From Usnea hakonensis (taxonomy: Eukaryota; Ascomycota; Lecanoromycetes; Lecanorales; Parmeliaceae): a DNA stretch of 18,739 bases. The stretch lies in the NCBI GenBank assembly GCA_013423325.1, contig BLJB01000636.1, positions 1-18,739 on the forward strand, in the 5' to 3' direction. Positions 1 through 9,219 of this stretch are shown piece after piece. The notes under the pieces were generated by a model. The model worked only from the letters and a program-made list of their open reading frames with translations. It was not told the DNA's origin and ran no database searches. A program made the translations under genes and the position numbers. The first letter of the stretch is position 1; each line of letters opens with the position of its first letter.

Positions 1-63
1 TTGGTGTTTTTTTTAGTGGGGGAATGCCAAGCCTTTATTGAACCAGGTTTGCCAATCCATGGG
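1..63 (+). repeat. Diverged repeat copy at the left window edge
   Basis: This stretch resembles 17487-17537 in the same orientation. Both begin TTGGTG, then share GCCAAGC(C)TTTATTG(A/G)ACC, then a TTT(G/A)CCAATC block ending in ATGGG. The left copy has an extra T-rich and G-rich insertion after TTGGTG. It begins exactly at base 1, so it may be cut by the window edge. The reverse complement of the last bases of the window also starts TTTTGGTG. I infer a dispersed repeat end, possibly a transposon terminus, but no transposase is visible beside this copy. Confidence 0.4.
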
Positions 64-120
64 ATAGATGCATTACGCATTCATTACGCATTATGTCCAA
101 TGGGAAATGGCAGGGAGGGG

Positions 121-143
121 GCGTGGGCGTGGGCGTGGGCGTG
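121..143 (+). repeat. GCGTGG hexanucleotide microsatellite
   Basis: About 3.7 tandem units of GCGTGG. An imperfect TTGTG-type repeat follows at about 158-185. In translation it gives short alternating dipeptides (Ala-Trp, Gly-Val, or Ala-His on the other strand), typical of simple repeats and not of a gene. It opens a strongly G-skewed stretch reaching to about 620. Confidence 0.85.
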
Positions 144-192
144 TGGGGGATTATGGGGTTGTGTTGTGTTGTGTGTTGTTGTGTTGGGGGAG

Positions 193-484
193 CACGTGTG
201 CGTGGGTGTCTTTTGAGCAGAGGCTGGGGCGTGAGGGTAGCGCTCTATAGATGGGGGGAGAGAAAGTGCGTGTGCATGCCGGTAGGAACTTCTATTTAGG
301 AAAAGCACGTGCGTTGGGAGGGAGGGGAGGATTTTCTTGTGAGGGAAAAGGAGGATGGATTTTGGTGGAGGAAGTGGGTTTTGGGTGCATACGGTTTGTG
401 ATCATATCTTCCTTTTTTTTGTGTGCTTTTTGCTGCGTAGGGATTGGTGGAGAATTGGGGGGGGGGGGGGGGGTAGGTGGGTNN

Positions 485-523
<39 letters not shown>

Positions 524-1077
524 ATGTTGGTATGGACATTTGTTTGGGGAGAGCACGTGCTTTGGGAGAGGGTTTTTGCGTCTGAGGGAGGGGAGGCCGG
601 GGGGGATCGATGGAAGATTGGTGCAGCCATTTCATGATTTTGTCATTTGAATTTTTTTATTTTTCTTCAAAGGTGGTTTTCTCGTGCCCACGGTCCATGG
701 CTCAGTGGAGAGGGACTGTACCGCTTGAGTAAAGCACAGCAGACACCAGCTATTCACCTCAAACATTAGACTCAAAGGTTACTATAGTAATAGAGAATGG
801 CAGTCACACCTTCGATCCCGTGCAAAGAAGATGATGACACGTAGTGTATATCGCAAACGCCATTTATCCCGCAACATCCTCCCATACTCCGCAATCTTTC
901 AAAAGCATCAACAGAATTCAACATCGTCATGCATCAGTCTGCCAGAGATCTGCAAAAAAGCCGGAAATCTCAACCATGTAACCTTTCTCCGCAAGGGCAG
1001 GCACCACGAGGCAGAAAAAGTCAAACAAGACGGAAAAAAGACAAAAGAGACTTTCTTCGAATGATCGCGAGCACGTG
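193..1077. promoter_or_regulatory. Cluster of CACGTG E-box palindromes
   Basis: CACGTG occurs at 193-198, 306-311, 554-559 and 1072-1077, with a fifth at 2143-2148. A six-base site is expected about once in 4 kb. Four share the longer form AGCACGTG and two extend to GCACGTGC followed by a TTGGGAG-type sequence. CACGTG is the site of bHLH factors such as Pho4, Cbf1 and SREBP-type proteins. No gene start is visible next to the cluster, so its target is unknown, and part of the pattern may come from local duplication of a G-rich unit. Confidence 0.35.
457..522 (+). repeat. Poly-G tracts with two undetermined bases
   Basis: A run of 17 G (457-473) is followed by TAGGTGGGT, then two N (483-484), then a run of 38 G (485-522). 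The N calls show that the assembly or base calling failed here, so the true tract length is unknown. Long G runs can form quadruplexes and are hard for sequencing chemistries. The open frames across this block are glycine or proline runs and are not genes. Confidence 0.9.
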
Positions 1078-2234
1078 CGTTTTGAACTCTGTTTGTTGTT
1101 GCGCGGGCTGCTTAATTTACGGAAATTGAAAAAAATTGAGGGGGGGCGGGAAGGAGGGGAAAAGGCAAAGGAAGCCGTTGATCGGCAAGCGAGAGGAGAA
1201 AAAGGAAGAGAAAGAAGAAAAGATCGTCAGGTACATATTTTTTTTCCCCCTCAGCGATCTCCTCCGAGGCCCTGGAGTACCGTTGCCGTGTTTCAGTTGC
1301 CGGCCCCGCTTCATAATTAATACATGTCTTCATCCTGGAAAGGCCTCGTGGGCGTGTGGGCGTGAAGACTCGGATTAGGAAGGAGGTCAAATACTTTGAC
1401 TACGTAGAGTTGGCTCCGGACATTGAGACGTCGCTCTCCTCTTTTAGCTATCTTGTTCAGTAAGATTTGATAACGTACACACACACCCCTCTGGGCGGAG
1501 GATTGGATAAGATTGATAATGATTATCGTGATGCATGCTTCACGCGATAGGGTACCGTATGCAGGTCTGACAGAGTCTGGCCCCGTTGGGTCTGCCTCCG
1601 CGGTTTTGCGGGACACTCCTGGAAATAGCCACGGGCTTGTTCTATTCCTGGTTGCCATTTACTCCGAGTCGAGATATGTGTCGATTCCATTGTTCATGTT
1701 GAGCAACGACCGGTTCGCTTGCTTGTGGTTGGTGTTTGAGCCCCGCTGCCCTTTCCACATGTCATCAGGCGACGGGGTGTTGGACACAGGACCACGGTCT
1801 CAAGCAGGCCCATGGTTCATATCTCCTTCAAACCCTAGAGTATTTTTAACTTCTCATTTCCAATTATGTGTGGTGACAGGTCTATCGATAGCCCCCACTG
1901 TTGGTGGACAACGGCATGACGAATGAGGCTCTGTTCACAAATGATACTATTCTCTTCTCACACAGGCCAAACTTGACCTCGCTTCTTAACTTCACACCAG
2001 CAGCGACTTTTGAAACATCTTGAAAACGTCCGCCAAGCCGCAAAATTGCGTTCCACGGTTCTGCGAGATTGGCGTGGAGTCTGCTCGAGATGCACCAGTC
2101 TAGGTCACTGGTCAGAGTTTACTCTTGCAAGTTGCCGTGTCCCACGTGAAGTGTGGAGATGTGGTCCGTGTAGTGCTATCTGGCCATGAGTATTATTCGG
2201 TAGCTTAGGTTCGTAGCGGTCAGGGAGTCGAATG
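623..2234. other. No supportable gene (623-2234)
   Basis: The longest open frame is 137 codons on the + strand at 1513-1926. It has no recognisable motif, coding-like composition or splice context. The purine-rich stretch at 1135-1220 yields only Lys/Glu/Arg runs. A tRNA A-box-like string near 698-708 has no matching stems. A GATA-site group at 1469-1527 is listed separately. Confidence 0.6.
1469..1527. promoter_or_regulatory. Group of GATA sites with a 13-bp palindrome
   Basis: GATAA occurs at 1469-1473, 1506-1510 and 1515-1519, and on the minus strand at 1523-1527. The last two form the perfect palindrome GATAATGATTATC at 1515-1527. Paired GATA sites bind fungal GATA zinc-finger factors such as AreA/NIT2. 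No neighbouring gene start is seen within 2 kb, so function is uncertain and chance clustering is possible. Confidence 0.25.
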
Positions 2235-2440
2235 CTAGGCACTACACGACTTCCCGATTCGCCTAGCCAAGTAGCAGTCAATTCCTCTTTGAGCCTCGTC
2301 TATCAAAGCTTGTTGAGGCATTAATTGATGTGACTTTTTGACCAAGCTATAATGGGCCATGAGGGTATCAATCAATGTCCCGTGTTGGGACTTTGGTAGT
2401 AATAAGTTGATGGACTGGCCCCAGATCTGCTGAACGCTAA
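2235..2440 (-). pseudogene. Possible isolated coding fragment (weak)
   Basis: This minus-strand frame is open for about 65 codons, ending at a stop at 2235. Its composition looks like real protein: alternating hydrophobic and charged residues, including QQIWGQSINLLL and GTLIDTLMAHY. The frame is preceded on that strand by a T-rich tract ending in TTTAG near 2432-2440, which could be a splice acceptor. No partner exon was found upstream and no family was recognised. It could be the last exon of a decayed gene or pure chance. Confidence 0.2.
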
Positions 2441-3622
2441 AGTAAAAAAACTTCGAAATTGCTTCCATGCCTTCCTCGTTCGGGGATTTTTCATGGGAGC
2501 AACAGACTTGATGATAAATTTTTATGGTAGCTGGTGGGGAACTTACATCCGGCCGGTGGACCCTGGAAATCTAAGATACTCTCTTGACTCTTCTATCTAC
2601 CTTTTGTGTTGGATAAGTTGAAAGATTACAATTTACCTTATGATTTTCACGAGTATGATTAATGCCAAGGCTTATATAATGAAACTAAAAAAAAGGACCG
2701 GATTACGTACCTATCTTGCAACTCATTTTCTCGCTATCCGAAGAGCAGTACCGAGTGCTCCACTCCGTATCAACGCTGAGTGAGCTGGACGATGCTCAGT
2801 AAGAATTTTAAATACGTATAAATATTTGAGTCGGGAATAATATGGGAGAAGGATTTGACAAATTGCGATTAGTGACTGGGTAAGTCCGTGACTTGATTGC
2901 GGGATTCGGCGCTGTACGGTTCCTGGACCGTAGGTTCCTTATCGGCATCCTTCTGTGACGCAATTTTTGTGTTAATTGCGCTCTTGCCGAGGCTACGATT
3001 GGGAGAAATTCTTACGTTTTCCATTGGCAAATAATAATGGCGAATAGAACGAAGGAATCAGGATCCAAAACTTCAAAGGGAAAAAAAAGAAAGTGCCGTA
3101 CCTGCGCCGTTCCTGCATTAGCTTGAGGATAGTCCCATCTGTTCCGATTGGCGTTGTTCTATCATCTCATGAGCTAGCAGGGGAGAGCGCATAGCTGGGG
3201 ATTGGAAGGGAGACCCCTGTTAAAGACCGGACCAATCGTCGTGAAGATCAGCTTAGAGCCCATGCAGCGTGACGGAGCCAACTTGAAATACCATCAGGAC
3301 AGGGGGTCGCATAAGAGCGGCGTCGCTGCCTTGCCTCTTTTAGTCATTCGTCTCTCGCCACTCAATAGTCTTCGGGCTATTATTAGTAGCAGTGATAAAG
3401 GATAGGATGGAATTATTGTGCATACATAAGTATCTTCTGCACAGTGTTGTCGCTACCAGATACCGTGCCATTGGCTGCGCCGCTCCAGAGTGGCGGGTAT
3501 TTTCTATGGTGGTGTGTTGATCCTGAGATGATGAGGTCTTGCCGTCTCAAAGGAAAAAAAAAGAAAAACCTCACCACACCACTGGTGACATTCGTCAGAC
3601 GTAGTGTCCGCAGTGAAATGTA
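2441..3622. other. No supportable gene (2441-3622)
   Basis: Only short open frames occur on either strand, and none has a recognisable motif. There is a local A run at about 2687-2694. At 3086-3110 the + strand reads KKRKCRTCAV, which resembles the start of a Zn2Cys6 finger, but a stop follows a few codons later and no further cysteines occur. Confidence 0.55.
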
Positions 3623-4173
3623 TCATGCACAACACCAACCGAAAATCCAAGGGGCCCGTAAATGCGCACGGCACGACCAGAACTCTGCACAGTCAGAGTC
3701 AGACGCATTGATCTCGCTGCCTACGGTAAAGAGGGTACCATTTAATACAATTTCCGTGAGATATACGCGCCGCAGCATTATTGTTGATGCGCATGCTGCT
3801 GACCCCGCACCGCTCATCGCGCACGGTCGTTCGGTTTCGAAATGCGAAGCTGCGAAGAGCATCAAAGCGGGTTTCCGAAATGACACATCTCCAATCCGCT
3901 ATCGATACGGTCCAGTGAGACGGAATAATTGGCGCCTATCTAGGTATTGGAAAAATCGGTACCTTGCAGCACTTTGCAGATCATCAAGACGTTCTGGAAG
4001 CTCGATTGAATCACTGCAGTCATGGCGGCTATACTTTTGACCAACCAATTCGAAGCCGAGCAGTGCATGCAGACCGCCCATTATACCACGGGATCCTATC
4101 GATAAATGGCCTTCATCGATAGCGTGTGTCTGGTCCAATGAGACGCCATTGTAGCCCTGGATAAGCTGATTCG
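3623..4173 (-). pseudogene. Possible decayed coding segment (weak)
   Basis: On the minus strand one frame runs for about 180 codons from about 4173 to 3623, broken only by a single TAG at 3899-3901. The first half reads like a folded protein (QGYNGVSLDQTHAIDEGHL, then GGLHALLGFELVG). The second half is less convincing. The opposite strand also has a 198-codon frame (3444-4040), rich in Arg and Ser and looking like a shadow. One TAG would fit a CAG-to-TAG change. I recognise no family and no start codon context. It may be a relic or simply a low-stop region. Confidence 0.25.
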
Positions 4174-5160
4174 TAGCATCCTCCGGGGGATAACACTTTT
4201 CTCAGCTCGCTGAATCAACAGCGGGCAGCCTTGTGCGTAGAATCCTGTCTTACTAGTCACTCCGTCCGCTGAACCAAGAAGTGAAATTGTCACACGATGA
4301 AAGATGGACCTGTGGATTCACCAGGCTCGAGGGTTGGCGTTGCAGCTGGAACTCACATAATTATTTATTTTTTATGTGGGTAGTATGCGCTTGCTTGCAG
4401 GTGGAACAGTTGTGCCCCTCATCGGTGTCGAGTTGAGTTGCGCTGATCCTTACCCTGAAGGCAGCATAGTAGCCTTTTGGTCCAATGCCAAGTCACAGGT
4501 CGTCATGCACAACAAGACGCCCTTGGGACTCGTATGACCGGTTCTTGCACAACGATAGTCTGGTACAAGGCCAAATCTGTCTGAGAAGAGTCGTTACTTG
4601 TCTTGTTGGGGCGTCTTGATCGCTCGTAATTTCCCCACTTCTAATAAAAATCAATGAAGCGCTATCCAAAATTATGGCCCATTCAGAGTTTCAACAATCA
4701 AAAACGGTTTACATTCGTCAGCCTTCTTTTTTTTGTCTTTGGCTTTTGCCCTTTCCTGCGGTTCCCATATGTACAAGTCGTGATGTTGCTTATTAGTCGA
4801 TGTCCTCTACATGTCTTGTTGTATTGAATTTCTTTTTCCGTTGTTGTCAAACACTAAGCTCACTGCTGCGTCGTCAGCCCTCGAGTCCCTTGTGTTTGGT
4901 GTGGCTGGTTCTCTGCTACTAGTCTTCTTTTCATTGGGTAAAATAATAGTAGGCAATAATACCTTAGCCGTGATGACTTGGTTTTTTTTTAAACCCAAAA
5001 AGCGGCGCTGGAATAATAATAATGAACAAAGTCCAACGAGTTAAAATGGATTGGAATGCTTTTCGGGCCTTAAGCTAGTGTATGTAGGGTATGCGACCGG
5101 AGAGGCAAGGACGAGGATTAACTGACTGGGATGCACTGCGCCATCACATCCTCCCGAAGT
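4174..5160. other. No supportable gene (4174-5160)
   Basis: The stretch is AT-leaning with homopolymer runs (T runs near 4729 and 4982, and TTATTTATTTT near 4363). Open frames are short and without motifs. It lies 0.6 to 1.6 kb upstream of the Msn2-like gene and is likely distal promoter DNA. One CCCCT (STRE-type) pentamer occurs near 4415, which alone is not significant. Confidence 0.5.
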
Positions 5161-5269
5161 CCCCATACGATTGATCCGTCTTTGCTCTAAGTCAAGTTCG
5201 AGCCTAGGCATTTTAGGTCCTTTTCTCCATTTTGGTGTCCTCTATCGCCTAAGTGGAGAAACAAAAAAG

Positions 5270-5460
5270 ACCTCGCCCAGGGCTCGCCTTCTTTTCCTCA
5301 CATTTGCTATACTTTACCCGCTGGCTGTCCTGCCCTTCACATTCGTTTCCTGTCGTTTCTTCTCTTATCACGTCTATCACTACTTCTCGTCGACATACCA
5401 GGACATTTTTCCTTTTTATTTACCACTTCTTTGTAATACTTTATTTTCGAGATTTTGAAC
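5270..5460 (+). promoter_or_regulatory. Pyrimidine-rich leader/core promoter of the Msn2-like gene
   Basis: The + strand is dominated by C and T for nearly 200 bases, with many TTTC and TCTTC clusters. Such CT-rich tracts commonly lie around transcription starts of filamentous ascomycete genes. It sits about 300-500 bases before the ATG at 5765 and reads in that gene's sense direction, so a long 5' leader starting near here is likely. No clear TATA box was found. Confidence 0.5.
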
Positions 5461-5675
5461 TCGGGCTCTTTCATTACGTGCCCTCCTTCGATCTTCTCAC
5501 TGTCACTCATTTGGCACTTCTGCCACAAATAACAACACCTGAATCAACACCAGACACAAGACGAGATATACTGTACCCATCCCATCTATCAATAAAACCT
5601 ATTAGACAGACCTTTGGGTAGCCCAGCTCTGTCGTCCAGTCACTCCTTCGACCAACCGGCAGCGTTCGAAGAAAT

Positions 5676-5762
5676 ATGTATGGATTGCCTGATATAAGGA
5701 CCGTCAAGGCAGAAGCAGTACTGACAGTCCTCTCTCCAGACGGCCAGATAATCACACAATAG
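5676..5762 (+). CDS. Upstream ORF ending 2 nt before the Msn2-like start
   Basis: ATG at 5676 opens a 28-codon frame (starts MYGLPDIRTVK, ends GQIITQ) that stops with TAG at 5760-5762, two bases before the main ATG at 5765 (TAGCCATGG). If translated it would place terminating ribosomes directly on the main start. However, the G of this ATG is also the first base of an apparent 62-nt leader intron (5678-5739), so the uORF exists only in unspliced mRNA. It is real in sequence; translation is inferred. Confidence 0.4.
   Translation: MYGLPDIRTVKAEAVLTVLSPDGQIITQ
5678..5739 (+). other. Predicted 5'-leader intron of the Msn2-like gene
   Basis: The donor is GTATGG at 5678. The branch-site sequence TACTGAC lies at 5719-5725, followed by a pyrimidine tract and acceptor CTCCAG ending at 5739. 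Branch-to-acceptor spacing of about 14 nt and total length of 62 nt are typical of filamentous ascomycete introns. Splicing would remove the upstream ATG at 5676-5678. A less likely alternative acceptor is the TAG at 5760-5762. Confidence 0.5.
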
Positions 5763-5764
5763 CC

Positions 5765-7758
5765 ATGGAGTCTTCACAATCAATGCGTCCAGTACAGTCA
5801 ATGGGACAACAGCCCTTTTTCTACTACCCTCAAGATCCTAATGCGGACCGCCGGCAACCTGGGCAATTCACCCCTCCACAGCCTAATGCAGCGCACGATA
5901 ATTTAGCAATGCACCAGTACCAACACCATTTTTACCAGCCTGAAATGATGATGCACGGACAATATCCAATTTACGCCCCGCTGCCCTCAACAGGTCCTCC
6001 CATCTATAATCCTCAGCAGTCAATGCTAGCTATGGCGTCTCCTCGTCCCATGCCGCAGAAGCCGGCTTTCCTTTGCCAATATGAGGGTCAGCAACTCTCA
6101 GTGGATACCGAGTGCAGCACGTCAGATGGGTACGCGTATCCATCGACACCACCGCTTTCTTTCTCTGGGAGTGCTTCGAGCAGCCCACCATCAAGCTGCG
6201 GCGTTCTGCCAACCCCAGTGACGAGCGCATACATGGGACTCGAGAAAACAATTGAGGGTGTTAAAGAGGGATGCCAAAGTGACGTGCAGAGTGAAATCCT
6301 CGCTGGCGGGGATTGGACTCGATGCTGCTCACCACCATTGACACCTGGTACGTCACAAATATCATGAAATTCTTTCCTTTCTTGACTACAATTTCATCCA
6401 TGAATTGATCTGGCGGATAAAAAAAGAATGGACACGCGAAATTGAAATGTCGTGGTTCTAACAATTGTGTTCTATCCGTAGTGTTTATCCACCCGCCTTC
6501 GGTATCGGCTAGCCAATCCTCCGACCTCCTTTCCATCAACTCCTGTCCTTCTCTCTCTCCATCTCCCTCACCATTATCGCAATCTAGCACCACTCAATCC
6601 ACAACCGATTTTGATTTTTGTGATCCCCGCAATTTATTCGTTGACACGCAAAGCTCAAGTAACATCGCAATCGACTTTCCGCCGTTGCCCACTTTATGCT
6701 CAGGAGACGACGAGGAGCATAAATTAATCCTCGAAAGTGGTCTCAGCCTAATCAAACAAGAATCTCATTTCAGCAAGTCGTTTGAATCTTCAGCGACATC
6801 TACTTTGGGTGGACTGCCAAGCTTTGACACATTTTCTGACCTCGACGACTCCGAGAACGAGTTTGTTACCGACCTGTCACGTTCAGAAAGCACCCCTTAT
6901 CTTGGCAACAAAAGACAGCGACTCGATCTCATCTCTTTTGACGACGACGAATTTCTCAGCGAAGACAGCTTCGAGGAATTTGAGAACGTCGAACAAGTCG
7001 CGTCAGCCGGACTTCCAACACCCCCTGAGTCTCGGCGCCCCTCGGAAGACACATCCGCCAAGATGAAGACGCCCAAGAAGCGAGGGCAGAACAAGAAACA
7101 GGTCAAGAAGACTGACATCGACGCCGACCTGTCTGACTATGAGCCCAGTGTCAAGCATGAAGCGCACTCCCATGCCACCGAATCATCATCATCAGAGCAT
7201 GGTCCTGCTGTCCCGGAATCGTCTGATGCTCGAGACAGCATCACTGCTTCCGACAGCAATGCTGTTGCATCAAGCGCTGATACTGCTGCCACCTCCGTCC
7301 AGCCAGTCGCTCGCCGAGGTCGTAAGCAATCACTGACGGATGACCCGTCAAAGACTTTTGTCTGCAACCTCTGCTCCCGCCGTTTCCGTCGTCAAGAGCA
7401 CCTTAAGCGTCACTACCGCTCCCTCCATACTCATGATAAGCCATTCGAGTGCAACGAATGTGGCAAGAAATTTTCTCGCAGCGACAATCTTTCACAGCAC
7501 TCTCGTACTCATGGAGCTGGTGCCATCGTGATGGGAGTCCTAGAAGATGGCGAACTACCACCAACTGAGGCAGGAAGTCCTATCGATCATAATGACACCG
7601 GTGCCCTCGGCGCTGTACTTTTTGAGGCCGCTCAAGCTGCCGCTGCCAACGCTTCAAGCTCTTCATCATCAAGCAGCAACTCCCGTCGAGATAGCACTAG
7701 CCCGGCACCGTCAATCGAGAACATCAAGGCAAACAGAAAGAGGAAGAGGGAGGAGTAG
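5765..7758 (+). CDS. Msn2/Msn4/MsnA-type C2H2 stress transcription factor
   Basis: Predicted exons are 5765-6347 and 6482-7758, giving 619 residues. The intron (134 nt) has donor GTACGT, branch CTAAC at 6458-6462 and acceptor TAG, and phase is preserved (split Val codon). Two C2H2 fingers lie near the C-terminus: Cys489/Cys492/His505/His510 and Cys518/Cys521/His534/His538. Their contact helices RRQEHLKRH and RSDNLSQH are those of yeast Msn2/Msn4, which bind STRE (AGGGG) sites in stress genes. The N-terminal 200 residues are rich in Pro, Gln, Met and Ser, as in activation regions. An acidic block (348-365) and a basic stretch suggesting nuclear import (390-404) precede the fingers. Two SUMO-type motifs (IKQE at Lys286, VKHE at Lys419) and an eight-Ser run near 587-594 are visible. 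The start is supported by GCCATGG context. Intron retention would stop translation at residue 200, before the fingers. It is likely the orthologue of Aspergillus MsnA / Trichoderma Seb1. Confidence 0.93.
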
Positions 7759-8715
7759 CTGACGACCCAACCTGTATTATACTTACGACAACATAATGAT
7801 GCGACGTATTGGTACGCTCTAGCCAGCGTGACGTGGGTCAAGAACGGCATGGAATGTGGCTCTCAGAGCTGCCAAAAGTGTTACTGTATTCACATGGGGT
7901 GTTTACTATCTTAGAATGGCGTTTGCATGAAGCTTAGCGGGGTAGGGGCCATGAAAGGGGGGCTTGATCCATGGCTGCCAATCTCGCCGATTTTGTATTT
8001 TTCTTCACTGTATTCATACTTGTGTGAGGTGGGAGGAGCTTTTCTTGCTGTGTACGATGTCTCTCAGCTTGTTCCATGCATTGTGCTGGTCACTTTGCTG
8101 CACATAGCTACACTGTCATACCAATGAAGTCTCAAATATCATGCTATTGCTACTTTTCCACAATCTGAGATGTTTTCGACGACGACATATTGTGCCTACT
8201 AAGCATTTCAACACGACAAACTACCCACCAAAATTACTGTACAAAATCCCTCGCTTGATTACGAGCTCGCGAGCACGACAGCGTCACGAGGAAATACTTC
8301 GCGCCGACCCATTGCTCATATCATGCTAGAGTAACCCTCTTGGAGACCATGAACGCTATTTTCCTGCATGACATGCCTTCACGCCGCTCATGCAAGGATT
8401 TCCCTTCTCTCGCGGTACCGCGCGTTTACAGATCTCCTCTCAGCACATCACCCCAGATCCCCATCAGCCACACATCTGCCCTTATTGACATGGTGAATCC
8501 AACGCTGCTGTAGACAGTCCGTAGCCGCTGGCATCCTGGTCGTGTGAGGTCCTCTTTCCTCACTTCATAGGCTCAGAGGCATTCCGCTTGGGCAGCCGCC
8601 CACGTCCTTGACCCTGCCACGATCATGTGCACCACAGATGCGGGTCTTCAGCATCTAGGACGGCGAAGGCCCTACCTGTTTGCTTTTTTTCTACCTTCCT
8701 GCAGAAAAACACGCC
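7759..8715. other. Convergent 3' region without a gene
   Basis: This separates the 3' ends of the Msn2-like and DPH4 genes and should contain both 3' UTRs. Open frames are below 70 codons with no motif. A 12-bp palindrome built on CGGTACCG lies at 8411-8422. No RNA gene or repeat was recognised. Confidence 0.6.
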
Positions 8716-9219
8716 TTACGTATCCTCAGCCACAGCAAAGGTCACCCGCAACCAAAGACTGCATCCCTGACAGGGCGTGATCGTCTCCCCGTACTCGGCA
8801 TTCAACTCCAACTCTTCCTCCGTAATCACAAATACACCCTCTTTCCCACACCGACAGCCCCGATACCACATCTCTTCTTTCGCATCGTAGCCCATGTCGC
8901 CCAGATCTACAGTCTCCAGACCCGGGTGGGAGGCCTGAAACGGGACTTTTGCGGCGGGGGGCGTGAGGAGGGAGAGGTCGTATGCGGAGCGGGTGCTGGG
9001 GTTGATAAGGGTCTTGTAGGCGAGGGTGATGGCGTCTATGGTGGGGGTTGAGGCGGGTGCGGTGGTGTGGGAGGGGCGGGACTTGTCGGGGTGGTGGAGG
9101 AGGAGGGCGCGGCGGTAAGCGTGGCGGATGTCTTTGTTTGTGAGGTCTTTGCGTGTAGATGGGATGGATGGGAGGCCGAGAACTTCGTAGTGATTTTGGG
9201 GGTAGGTTCTTTCTGGCAT
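8716..9219 (-). CDS. DPH4: Diphthamide biosynthesis protein 4 (J-domain, CSL zinc)
   Basis: An intronless 167-residue protein. Residues 8-83 form a J-domain with the HPD motif at 43-45 (LLHHPDKS), followed by helix III around 61-82. Residues about 110-160 form a CSL/DPH-type zinc domain with Cys122-X-Cys124 and Cys150-X2-Cys153. This order, and a total length near 170, is specific to Dph4 (Jjj3 in yeast, DNAJC24 in animals). Dph4 supplies the iron/electron-handling and co-chaperone function needed by the Dph1-Dph2 radical enzyme in the first step of diphthamide synthesis on elongation factor 2 (cytosolic). The start at 9219 is the first ATG and gives a complete J-domain. It is convergent with the Msn2-like gene and divergent from the SMP/C2 gene. 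All key Cys and HPD residues are present, so it should be functional. Confidence 0.94.
   Translation of the reverse strand: MPERTYPQNHYEVLGLPSIPSTRKDLTNKDIRHAYRRALLLHHPDKSRPSHTTAPASTPTIDAITLAYKTLINPSTRSAYDLSLLTPPAAKVPFQASHPGLETVDLGDMGYDAKEEMWYRGCRCGKEGVFVITEEELELNAEYGETITPCQGCSLWLRVTFAVAEDT

Noticed and set aside
251..637. Open frames of 60-130 codons on both strands across the G-rich block
   Set aside because: They are products of G homopolymers and simple repeats, and they cross undetermined bases.
691..825. tRNA-like signals: TGGCTCAGTGG near 698-708 (A-box type) and TTCGATCCC near 811-819 (B-box type)
   Set aside because: Acceptor, anticodon and T stems do not pair in any intron model I tried, and the T-arm stem is mismatched next to the loop.
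1513..1926. 137-codon + strand open frame
   Set aside because: No motif, no protein-like pattern, no splice or start context; consistent with chance.
3086..3125. KRKCRTCAV resembling the start of a Zn2Cys6 finger
   Set aside because: Only two cysteines are present and a stop follows within a few codons.
3444..4040. 198-codon + strand open frame as a gene
   Set aside because: Arg/Ser-rich without motifs; the opposite strand frame looks more protein-like, so I list only that one as a weak relic.
8411..8422. 12-bp palindrome around CGGTACCG as a zinc-cluster factor site
   Set aside because: Several 12-bp palindromes are expected by chance in a window this size, and it lies between two 3' ends.
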